Of a DNA stretch of 64,000 bases, positions 55,007 through 64,000 are shown piece after piece. Under the pieces are notes generated by a model. The model made no database searches and was not told the DNA's origin. It saw nothing but the letters and a program-made list of their open reading frames with translations. A program made the translations under genes and the position numbers. How positions within the stretch are numbered: the first letter of the stretch is position 1; every line of letters begins with the position of its first letter. The stretch comes from Nemertoderma westbladi (lineage: Eukaryota > Xenacoelomorpha > Nemertodermatida > Nemertodermatidae), in the NCBI GenBank assembly GCA_032718475.1, contig JAUCBJ010001616.1, positions 62,001-126,000 on the forward strand, given 5' to 3'.

Positions 55007-55501
55007 TCACCTAATGCTACTTACAGATCATTTCTATTTAAATGTTAAAAATATTATAATCTTAAAATATTTCAATAATAAAAAAAAATACGTTTTAAAA
55101 AAGTAGCAACAACTAGCTAGTATGTACAAGATCTTTTAACTTGATGAAACAAGTTCTTGAATAAAAAGTTAAGATTAAAACCAAGGGGTCCTAAACTATT
55201 TGATTGTTAAATTTGCGAGAAATTTCCACTGTGTTTCTGTTTACTATGTAATAGGCAATACTATTAATTGTATATGTGCAACTATAGATAGTTTATGTAT
55301 TGGTAATTTTTGTAATAATATTGTAGTATAATTTCCGCCATTACTATAGTATTTCAACTGCATTTCTTTTATTTAGCTACACTTTATCTATAAACTAAGA
55401 AACTAAGATAATGAATACCGGCCTCTAATAAAATTAATTAACACTATATGCGAGCATCGCGTCCTGAATATATACTATGTTCTAGAAGTCCTTGGATAAA
55501 C

Positions 55502-55930
55502 TCGATATTGAAAATCAAACTCGTAGCCTGTACCGCAGAGGTAACAGTATTGTTAGGAAATTTAATAATTGTTCAACTGCAGTTAAAAATACTTTGTTTA
55601 GATCATTTTGTTCCGGTATCTATGGGTGTAGTCTGTGGTCCGTATATACAGTTAGTGCATTAAAATCAATACAGCTCGCTTACCACAGGATCTTTCGGAA
55701 ATTACATCATTACCCCAGTAATTGCAGTGCAACAGAAATGTTTATATTTAATAGGGTTCCTACTTTCTTACATATAAGACGTAGATCAGCGTACAGTTTA
55801 TATTCTAGAATACAACTATCTGATAATTCCATAGTTAGGTGTGTTCGAATGTTACGTTTTAAGTACGATTCAAGTTTATGGTCTGTATTTAATTTCCTTT
55901 TGTTCTAGTTTCTACGAATTAATATCAATA
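55502..55930 (+). mobile_element. LINE-C copy 2, 3' part
   Basis: Continues the LINE after the P-type element: LDIENQTRSLYRRGNSIVRK, VKNTLFRSFCSGIYGCSLWS, AYHRIFRKLHHYPSN, IFNRVPTFLHIRRRSAYSLY, LRFKYDSSLWSVFNFLLF. The order matches the last 170 codons of LINE-C copy 1 (SLYRHGNQLARFFGG, FKTYCYSLYCTSLWS). It ends against the next MITE. Confidence 0.9.
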
Positions 55931-55932
55931 TC

Positions 55933-56775
55933 TGTGGCTGGCCACGAGAAAAGGGACCTTATGTCACCGGAGGTCGATTTTGAGTTATTAGGCCTACGAG
56001 ATGCAGAATTTTCCAGAGATTTTAACAAAAAAAACGGTGTCTCAATATCAATTTCTAAAAAAAAGTTATAGCGATTTATGTGAAGGTGAATCGGGTAGCA
56101 AAAATTTTTTTAATAATAGCGGTTATAATAAGCGATTATTTAAAAAAATGGAAAATATTAATAATATCATAGCAATTCTTACTATATAGTTAGGCAGTTC
56201 AATGTTAATTGGCTTTTTATACAACTTTTAACACTTTGAAACTATTAATATTGTTCATGAACTATTTAAAAAAAAAATTTGCAAAATTTTCAAAAAAACA
56301 TGTAGGCCTAACCAAAAAAATTTTTTTTTAATTTAACATTTTTTCAAAAAGATAAATTTTTTTAACAAATTTTAAAATTATTTGTATTTTGAATTCTTTA
56401 TTGGGATTACAAAATTTAAGAACTAACGAATTTAAATTAAGAAAATGACAGCCATATTACATTTAAAAAATAACTGTAGGCCTACAGTACCTATTACAGT
56501 ATTAGAATTTCATTTTATTACAGTCCTAAATTCAGACATGAAAACCCTAAGACAGTGTTGTATACAACACTGCAACATCTTATATTGCTTCCTGTAATTA
56601 GTTATTTCCTAGGTATATTGAATATCAGAACCAATTTGAATTTCCCTCATCGTTTTATACATTTCTAAATTGATAATCCAATTAAATTTGTTCAAAAATA
56701 GAGGGAAACTTTAAACGCGATTATCTCAGAATCAGGTTTTGCGACATAAGGTCCCTTTTCTCGTGGCCAGCCACA
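55933..56775. mobile_element. 843-bp MITE with perfect 33-bp TIRs
   Basis: TGTGGCTGGCCACGAGAAAA and the following GGGACCTTATGTC (55933-55965) are the exact reverse complement of 56743-56775. The interior has long A/T runs and no coding capacity; the 60-75-codon frames across it are chance. The target duplication is unclear (TC on both sides at most). It sits at the 3' end of LINE-C copy 2. Confidence 0.88.
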
Positions 56776-57540
56776 TCTACAGTACATATTATACATACTT
56801 AACACTATATTGTGCTATTTATCTATGCGTCACTATAATATTGTATATGGGCCTTGGCCTGAATTAAAGATAACATAACATACCATGAACTGTAAAAAAG
56901 GTCCACCACCTATTGCTCAGCTTGAAACAAATCAATTTAATTTAAATTACGTTTAGCAGACCTTATATGTTTGGTGTTAATCAACACCAATTTCAATTTG
57001 ACATTAATATATTAAACATAGACCCTAATACTATATTTCGGTAATTATAACAATATAATAATAAATGTAATAATAATCAAATAATAAATGTACATTAAAA
57101 AATATACTTTATTATCCTTCCCATCTCTAGATTAGTTTATCGTAGCGTTCGCCTGTAAAATAAAGTGATTTTGGATGAGCGATAGATACCAGTAAGGCAT
57201 ATTTTATTTATTGTCATATAAAGGAACAGATTTCAGTGAAAAAGTTTTTTGAATTTTTAACAATAATAATTATTTATTACATGATAAAAAAACTAGAACT
57301 TTTTTCATTATTTTAATTGCATTATTTTGCATTTAATTTTGCATTATATTCTTAGTTAAGAAGATATAATAATGTAGTTGTATTTACTTTACACAGGCTA
57401 AACCAATAAAGGGCGAAATTTGTATGGACACCTCCATCCCCGGAACCATGGACCCCACCTTGTCTGAAAGCATCCAACATCGTATCCATGGACTAACTTC
57501 TCTGAAAGCCTCCAACATTGGAACCATGGACCCCTACTTC
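56776..57540. other. AT-rich stretch with small CCATGGAC repeats
   Basis: No gene. Around 57420-57535 a diverged direct repeat (GGAACCATGGACCCC, CTTCTCTGAAAGCCTCCAAC) occurs two to three times. It ends at a LINE-B tail. Confidence 0.5.
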
Positions 57541-57765
57541 TACGATCGGCATGCTGCATTGCAGCTGCATTATATATATTACATTACATATTAAGAATGA
57601 TATGCCGGCTTGTCGACAAAATTCCTCCCCCAAAACTCCCTATCACCCAAGATATTTGCTAGATCATCCGCATCTTTAGGGCCAGTGTCCTTTAAGATGT
57701 GTCTTAAGAAAGTCATGGGTTCACGCAGTGCTTTTGGGAATTTTGTCCAAAAGACTTTCAAGGAT
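57540..57765 (-). mobile_element. LINE-B 3' end
   Basis: On the minus strand it encodes MTFLRHILKDTG, DADDLANILGDRE and FVDKPAYHS stop, then the short 3' UTR (ATGCAGCTGCAATGCAGCAT, GCCGATCGT). The (TAG)n tail is reduced. 5' truncated. Confidence 0.85.
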
Positions 57766-57869
57766 GCGATATGTACTGGCAGTATTTATCGTGTGATATA
57801 GCATGTAATCTGGCGAATATAATCTAATCTCGAAATGTATGTCAACTTGTGTTAGTGGATCGTTAGTTG

Positions 57870-57925
57870 AGGAGTTGCTTTGTTGATAAGCCGGCATAAC
57901 ATTCTTAATGTACGCTGCATTGGGT
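57870..57925 (+). mobile_element. LINE-B 3'-end scrap
   Basis: TTTGTTGATAAGCCGGCATA followed by ACATTCTTAATGTACGCTGCATT matches the last codons and 3' UTR of LINE-B on the + strand. A similar GGCATAGCATCTCAAATAGT piece follows at about 57972. No tail repeat. 57926-58430 after it holds nothing recognised. Confidence 0.6.
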
Positions 57926-58429
57926 TTGCCAAATCTGAATTACATGGTGGTGACAAAATGTTATTGTCCAACCGGCATAGCATCTCAAATAGTTTCAATG
58001 CTGTAGGCCGACTATAGTAGTTGTAGTTATTGGTTCGACCCATTAATCCTAATCCATCATGTCTGTCCCCTTCCATACTATTACACTTGTACAGATAGTC
58101 TAATATTTTATTTATTGCTGAAGACTTACAACACATCGTAGGCAACCATCTCAACTCATTTTTCCATCCGGCACGGCACTATAGCAACTAAAACCGTAGC
58201 TAACTGCCACAAGTGATGTAAGAATCAACAATTGTTTCATAATTATTGAAATAATTTTATACTAAAGAGATTGTAAAAGTTTAATATAATATGTTAACAA
58301 AATAAATAATATTTTTTCAAATAATAATTAAGACAATCTGAAGGCAATGCTATAAAAAAATGTAGTAATGAATCAAAAGCAAACGCACAAATGGCACAAG
58401 TTTTCCACTCTCTCTGTCTGTCTTTATCT

Positions 58430-59790
58430 GTCGGTCTCTGTTCGCCCCCTTCTTGGTTCGGTCCGGGTCTCTGTCCACCACCTGGGTTTGGTTCGGGCCT
58501 CTGTCTGCCTCATAAGCCAACTGGGGGTAATTGACCGACCCCTTGCCTTGGTTCGGTCCGGGTCTCTGTCCACCCACTGGGTTCGGTCCAGGACTCTGTC
58601 CGCACCCTGGTTTGGTCCAGGACTCTGTCCGCTCCCTGGATTCAGTCCGGGGCACTGTCCGCCCCATTGGTTCGGTCCGGGTGTCTGTCCACCCCCTGGG
58701 TTCGGTCCAGGACTCTGTTCGCACCATGGTTCGGTCCAGGACTCTGCACGCCCCCTGGGTACGGTCCGGGACACTGTCCGCCCCCTTGGTTTGGTCCGCG
58801 TCTCTGTCCACCACCTGGGTTTGGTTCGGGCCTCTGTCTGCCCCATAAGCCAACTGGGGGTAATTGTCCGACCCCTTGCCTTTATTCGGTCCGGGTCTCT
58901 GTCCAACCCCTGGGTTCGGTCCAGGACTCTGTCCGCACCCTGGTTTGGTCCAGGACTCCGTCCGCTCCCTAGGTTCAGTCCGGGACACTGTCCGCCCCAT
59001 TGGTTCGGTCCGGGAATCTGTCCACCCCCTGGGTTCGGTCCAGGACTCTGTACGCACCCTGGTTCGGTCCAGGACTCTGTCCGCCCCCTGGGTACGGTCC
59101 GGGACACTGTCCGCCCCATTGGTTCGGTCCGGGTCTCTGTCCATCCCCTGGGTTCGGTACAGGACTCTGTCCGCCCCCTGGATACGGTCCGGGACACTGT
59201 CCGCCCCATTGGTTCGGTCCGGGTCTCTGTCCACCCCCTGGGTTCGGTCCAGGACTCTGTCCGCCCCCTTGGTACGGTCCGGGACACTGTCCGCCCCATT
59301 GGTTCGGTCCGGGTCTCTGTCCACCCCCTGTGTTCGGTCCAGGACTCTGTCCGCACCCTGGTTCGGTCCAGCACTCTGTCCGCCCCCTGGGTACGGTCCG
59401 GGACACTGTCCGCCCCCTTGGTTTGGTTCGGGTCTCTGTCCACCACCTGGGTTTGGTTCGGGCCTCTGTCTGCCCCATAAGCCAACTGTGGGTAATTGTG
59501 CTCCCCCTTGCCTTGGTTCGGTCCGGGACTCTGTCCGCCCCCTTGGTTCGGTCCGGGACTCTGTCCACCCCCTGGGTTCGGTCCAGGAGTCTGTCCGCAC
59601 CCTGGTTCGGTCCAGGACTCTGTCCGCCCCCTGGGTACGGTCCGGGACACTGTCCGCCCCCTTGGTTCGGTCCGGGTCTCTGTCCACCCCCTGGGTTCGG
59701 TCCGGAACTCTGTCCACCCCCTTGGTTCAGTCCAGGTCTCGGTCAGCCCCCTGGGTTCGGTCCGGGACTTTATCAATGATGAGTGATTTT
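58430..59790. repeat. 30-bp minisatellite (GGTTCGGTCC...CTCTGTCC)
   Basis: About 45 tandem copies of a 30-bp unit, GGTTCGGTCC(G/A)GG(A/T)CTCTGT-CC(G/A)CCCCCTG, alternating between two main variants. A marker insert CATAAGCCAACTG(G/T)GGGTAA occurs three times (about 58511, 58846, 59477), so larger blocks were also duplicated. Since 30 is divisible by three and the unit lacks stops, most frames are open for hundreds of codons on both strands (SVRPLGSVQDSV-type and DRTQGADRVLDRT-type). I treat this as a non-coding GC-rich minisatellite. Confidence 0.9.
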
Positions 59791-60530
59791 TTGCCGAGTT
59801 GGCAACCGTTGGATCGAGTTTTGTAATGCAGCAGAGAGAGAATAAACCATAATAATTTATTGGCGCTGATCTGCGAAAATCATATCAGATCATTGTAGGT
59901 CAACTATTACAGTTTCATTTAACTCAGTCTGACTCTTGAGCCTATATCTATCATTACTGTGATGTGTCTATTTTTGATTCCTTAAAATAATTCAAAGTAT
60001 CATTTTTAGTGTATTTGTCCATATCACATCAAGGCGGTAATGTAGACTTGTGCCGGACTTCACATTTTCTGCGACATCTCAAGAACTATTCCCTCTATGT
60101 TTGTTTTGAAGGTGTCTACCCCCACCCCCGGTCATTGCGGTTCTAATGAACATAATATTAATGTAGTAGGAGAACTCAAAGTTGGCCAACGCGAAAATTT
60201 GAGAATAATCAACACTTGCGCCAAATGGTAGGTTCTGGCCATGTGCCTGTGGCACTAGTTCCCTTGATCCATAAAAAATAAAAATTTTGTAATCTAACTA
60301 AGTTTGGACACATTGGATGACATTTTATGTATGCAGGAAGTTCTTTCATGAGTCATTGATCTTTCATCCATGTGTTTATATTGCTATAAATTTCATTATG
60401 GTTAATGCTATTATTATATCGCTGATTGTGCTTTATAGATCTGATATTACGAACAACTGTAACTATAAACTCAGTAATTTTACCAGCCTTCGGCCTTTCA
60501 GCATCCTCAACAGCCGTTCAGTAGCCTAAC
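59791..60530. other. Stretch without recognisable gene
   Basis: Only short frames (60317-60529, 70 codons) with no family resemblance. Confidence 0.4.
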
Positions 60531-60532
60531 AG

Positions 60533-60612
60533 ACGCGGCGACGAGTATTTTCCACACGACTCAAAATACCACACCGGTCGGGATCCTCGCCAACTCGGAT
60601 CCCGTCACACTA
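60533..60612. repeat. Dispersed repeat shared with 6236-6312
   Basis: ACACCGGTCGGGATCCTCGC and CAACTCGGATCCCGTCACA match the earlier copy with deletions of a few bases. No terminal repeats seen. Confidence 0.7.
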
Positions 60613-60727
60613 ACTCCAGACATTATTTTGTTAATAAAAAAAGCATTGCCTTACTTTATGTTGTCTGTTTTACAAAACATTGGAAAGTGTGTTTGTATTG
60701 AATAGTTTGCGATGGCAGAAATTATAA

Positions 60728-61144
60728 AGTGCTAACTCGACGAGATTGTTACGTCTCATAAAAAGCAATCAATTAGTTCAATATGACTGCCATCAATTTC
60801 ATACTAGGTTAGCACTACAGTATAATATTCAATTTACTTTTAAAATATTATACTACTAACATTTACACATTGCAGTTAGCACTATATTAACTTTACTATC
60901 AAAATGTTATACTGCTAACATTTACACACAAAGTTAGCACTACAGAAGATTCAGCCGATATAGTGATGCACACATGAGACGCTAGGGGGCGCATCGCAAT
61001 TTACACATACACATGTACGTGTTTGCAACAACTTTAAAGTGCTAACAGCCAAACTGAAAGCAAATTTGGACCAATCATGGCTTAAGAATTCATTTGGCAG
61101 GTTTGGTTAGCACTTTAAGTTAGCACTTTAAAAAAGTTAGCACT
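60728..61144. repeat. Cluster of GTTAGCACT words in both orientations
   Basis: The 9-mer GTTAGCACT (or its complement AGTGCTAAC) occurs at 60728 (-), 60808, 60875, 60933, 61038 (-), 61106, 61119 and 61136. Spacing is irregular, with a tight triplet at the right end followed by TTTACCCTAAAA. This could be subterminal repeats of an unrecognised element or a binding-site cluster. Confidence 0.75.
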
Positions 61145-61304
61145 TTACCCTAAAAAGCTGCTGTATAGTTAGACCTTTAGGGGTTCTACAAACACATTCA
61201 CGGTGACACACTTACACCCTTTATATTCGTAATTGTAGTTGACTATTTTATTCGCATGTCCTTAGATCATCATAATGATGATGGGTGATAACTCCACCTA
61301 CTGT

Positions 61305-62590
61305 ACTGGCACAAATAAATAAATACGGCGTACCACAGGGAAGTGTGCTCGGTCCCATCTTATTTATTATTTACATAAATGACCTTGTTGATGTATTGTC
61401 GGCAAACTGTTCACTGTTTGCTAACGATACATCTCTTTTATCTAGAATCATTCATCCTGTTGTGCGCGCTCACTTTCTTAACCACGAACTTCATGAACTA
61501 CACACTTGGGCTACTAAATGGCTCGTAACTTTTAACCCAGAGAAAACCATTGTAATGACTATGTGTGGTACCATCCCCTACCAGACAGTGCCATTCCATC
61601 TAAATGGTGATGTCCTTCCGTGTGGTGAGACTCAGAAACACCTGGGACTGGTATTTTCTTCCAATTTCAAGTTCAATGACCATGTCCTAGAACTAATTAA
61701 CTCAGTTTCGAGAAATCTATTGGTTCTGCGGAAAACTAAATACATCCTATCCAAAGATGCAATACTAAAAATATACAAAACATTTATACGTCCTAAACTG
61801 GAATACGGCTGTGCGGTCTGGAACAACATATCTCAAGAAATGTCGGTCTACTTGACAATTTTGAACTTGAAATTCTAAGAATTGCCACTGGTGCTCCATC
61901 TCGCACATCACATAGAAAGTTGCATACCGAATGCAACATACAGAGTCTCTCTTCCAGGCGCTCAGCCATCTGCTTAATAACTTTTTATAAAATTATTAAC
62001 AAGTTAACTCCGGAGTACTTATTTTCCAGAATCCCAATTACAGTAGGGCAAAACCCATCACATAGTTACCCTCTCAGAAATAGTGCCATTTCTCAAACAT
62101 TTCTCAAATATCGTACCGTAAAAACCTTTATGGCAAATCTTTCTTTCCAAACACTATAAAAAATTGGAACGATCTCCCTTTATCAACACGTTCACTCCCT
62201 CTCCCAACGTTTAAATCCCGACTTATTTCAAATAATGTTATCAAACCATTTTACTGTGTTGGAACCCGCAAATTTCAAATCATTGTCTGCCAGTCGCGAT
62301 TGCGGTCTAGTGAACTATCTGCAGACATGGTATCCAGGCACCTTCAGGACTCACTTGAGTGCACCTCATGCGGTGCTGCCACAGAAACCGACTTTCACTT
62401 TTTTATAACTTGTCCGAGTTCCTCTGGTGCCCGCCGTACACTGAAGGTTGGGTTGTAAGCTCTGGGGGCTTCACTGTTATTAAACTCTGTATTAGAGGAA
62501 CAAGGTATATCTGCGACCGATTACAACAAATTTGTCTCCCTTCTAAACACCTTTATTGTCTCTACTCAGCGTTTTCGGCTACTTTCACAA
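61305..62590 (+). mobile_element. CR1/Jockey-like LINE, RT 3' half and C-terminus
   Basis: 61315-61878 encodes KYGVPQGSVLGPILFIIYIN, then SLFANDTSLLSR where the catalytic FADD has become FAND, LHTWATKWLVTFNPEKT, KHLGLVFSSNFKFNDH and FIRPKLEYGCAVWNN. Frameshifted continuations give LRIATGAPSRTSHRKLH, FYKIINKLTPEYLFSRIPI, WNDLPLSTRSLPLPTFKSRL and the terminal CTSCGAATETDFHFFITCPS zinc-knuckle-like module to about 62440. It is inactive: the active-site Asp is lost and there are several frameshifts. 5' truncated. Confidence 0.85.
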
Positions 62591-63025
62591 TAAAACAAAA
62601 CCATTAGCCCAAAATATTTACTTACTTGCTTGCATATATACCTTTTCCCTTCAACTGTCATTGTTAGCTAATTAAATAGATTCATTTGGTAATGTAAATT
62701 AAATTTCACTGTATGTTGCTACATTATATTATTATATTATTAATGTTTATTGATGTGCCTTCTATTTTGTGGCTTGGGTTGTGAGTCAGCGCGCCCGTCG
62801 GTCTAGTATATTTTTATTTTATAAAGTTTATTGTTTACCATATTTTTACAACTTTCACTCCTAGCACCTCTAATTTGATCTAATAACTAAGCTGGATATA
62901 GGGCCTCATATGTCCTAATTGTTATTGTTATTGTCAATTGTCAAAATGTGACCCTTAAGCTTAATTTAATATACAGTCCTCCGCTAGAGAAAATAAATAC
63001 CGGTAAATCCATTAATGTACCTTAA
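62591..63025. other. Stretch without recognisable gene
   Basis: AT-rich, no frames of interest, between two LINE remnants. Confidence 0.45.
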
Positions 63026-63968
63026 CTGATCTAGAATTTGCTGATGACTTAGGGGTACCGGAATTACTAGAGGGAGCCAAAAGGCTCCTGTTTTCATTGG
63101 GGCAGCTTTTTCTTAACTCCAAGAAGACCAAAATTATGACAGTGAACATTGACTGCCCTCAAGTAATGTGTAATAAGCTCCATAGGGATGGTTTGCTTGA
63201 GCATGTAATTAAATTCTAGCACTTGGGATCACGGATCTGCAAGTCAGGTCGAGAAGAAAACCTTAGTATATGTAATGCAGGAGAAGAAGATCATTAGAAC
63301 ATGCTGCTTCTAGTGGTGGTCTTTTTATTAACTCCAGAAAGACCAAAATTTTGACAGTTAACTTTGAACGTTCTCAGCAAGTCTCTGATCGGATGAGCAT
63401 AAGCTCAAAGGATGGTATGCTTGAGCCGGTGGACGACTTCTGTTACCTGGGATCATGGATTCGGAAGTCAGGTGAGGACCTTCGAATACGTAAGGGAAAG
63501 GCATGGGCAGCCGTGAATAGGCTTTCCAGGACTTGGAAGTCACCGAGAATTAATCGGAAACTTAAGGTCCGATTATTTAGAGCAGAAGTAGTTCCAGTAC
63601 TCCTCTACGGGAGTCCATGCTGGGCTCTAACTGCTGATGATACCAAATCTCTGGATGGCACATTCACAAGAATGCTACGCCGGGTTCATTGTGTCAAGTA
63701 CAATGCACACATCTCCAACCAGACACTATATAACATTGGAGATGTCATGGGTGATAGGGAGTTGTGGCGGCGCAATTTTGTCGACACGCCGGCACAGCAT
63801 TCTTAAAAATGCAGCTGCAATGCAGCATGCCGATACTAGTAGTAGTATGCTGGGCTCTATCTAACTGCAGAGGATGCCGAATCTCTGGATGGCACTTTCG
63901 CAAGAAGGGTGCGCAATGCGTATTGCGGCGAAATTTTGTTGACAAGCAATCACATCATACTTAATATC
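63026..63968 (+). mobile_element. LINE-B: three partial copies in a row
   Basis: 63040-63290 encodes LEFADDLG, LLEGAKRLLFSLGQLFLNSK and MTVNIDCPQVMCNKL. 63300-63805 restarts at FINSRKTKILTVNFERSQQV and runs through DDFCYLGSWIRKSGEDLRIR, WALTADDTKSLDGTFTRM and HISNQTLYNIGD, then jumps to VMGDRELWRRNFVDTPAQHS and a stop. It has lost the segment between that other copies retain. After its 3' UTR and (TAG)n (63828-63846) a third piece (63847-63968) again starts at the WALTA region and jumps to the 3' end. The repeated jump suggests recurrent internal deletion or template switching. Confidence 0.85.
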
Positions 63969-64000
63969 GACATAAAAAGTTGCGTGCCCAGGTCACCGGC

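Larger units (their letters stand above)
53436..55494. mobile_element. P-type DNA transposon, internally deleted, inserted in LINE-C
   Basis: Terminal inverted repeats 53436-53509 and 55417-55494 begin CAAGGACTTCTAGAACATAG and match throughout except for a 4-bp ATTA insertion in the right copy. Direct repeat GATAAAC flanks the element at 53429-53435 and 55495-55501; P elements usually make 8 bp, so one base may have changed. Removing the element and one repeat rejoins the LINE-C frame exactly (INDK to LDIENQT). It carries a THAP domain and a P-element C-terminus on the minus strand but lacks the catalytic core. The TIRs are longer than the 31 bp of the classic Drosophila P element. Confidence 0.93.

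Noticed and set aside
58350-59826. Frames of 200-455 codons on both strands
   Set aside because: A 30-bp minisatellite without stop codons keeps its period in frame; no recognisable domain or gene signals.

Overview
This is animal (metazoan) nuclear DNA: introns with GT/AG borders and matched phases, TATA boxes, AATAAA signals, tRNA-derived SINEs and many LINE and DNA-transposon families in an AT-rich background with frequent TAGGCCTA-type motifs. No rRNA, mitochondrial or prokaryotic genes are present. An aquatic invertebrate seems most likely, but the species cannot be fixed from the sequence.

The only clear host genes are two head-to-tail paralogous two-pore-domain potassium (K2P, TWIK-like) channel genes on the + strand. 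Copy A has exons at 2658-2979, 14996-15118 and 32219-32895 (373 aa). Copy B has exons at 35913-36216, 37746-37868 and 38015-38625 (345 aa). Both have two phase-1 introns, a 123-bp middle exon, and a second intron that splits the first glycine codon of the P1 selectivity filter.

The ~29 kb of introns in copy A are a transposon graveyard. Intron 1 holds a LINE-A/LINE-B patchwork, a ~1.7 kb minisatellite with 168-bp higher-order periodicity, and a broken Mutator-type transposase. Intron 2 holds an antisense, multi-exon, frameshifted piggyBac-type gene (16.3-24.4 kb) whose own introns carry a LINE-B (12-bp target duplication), a GC-rich restriction-like-endonuclease LINE and a foldback element with a SINE. 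It also holds a second such LINE split by a CCGGCA-rich MITE, a LINE-A and a CR1/Jockey-like remnant.

Downstream of copy B, 38.6-64 kb is almost all mobile DNA. It has a nearly intact LINE-C (38.96-41.85 kb) and a 6.1 kb inverted-repeat element (42319-48435). The arms of that element contain hexanucleotide arrays and tRNA-like modules. Its centre carries an acidic C2H2 gene with its own TATA box and polyA signal, and its right arm carries a complete GTSF1-like (tandem CHHC zinc finger) gene. Next come a TTAA-flanked piggyBac-like MITE (48864-50418) and a second LINE-C cut by an internally deleted P-type element (THAP plus P C-terminus, 74-78 bp TIRs). The rest is a MITE, a 30-bp minisatellite (58.43-59.79 kb), a CR1/Jockey-like remnant and LINE-B fragments.

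The most interesting candidate is the GTSF1-like gene inside the inverted-repeat element. GTSF1 proteins are PIWI cofactors in piRNA silencing, so a mobile element carrying one could be either a host-gene capture or an element-encoded modulator of its own silencing.
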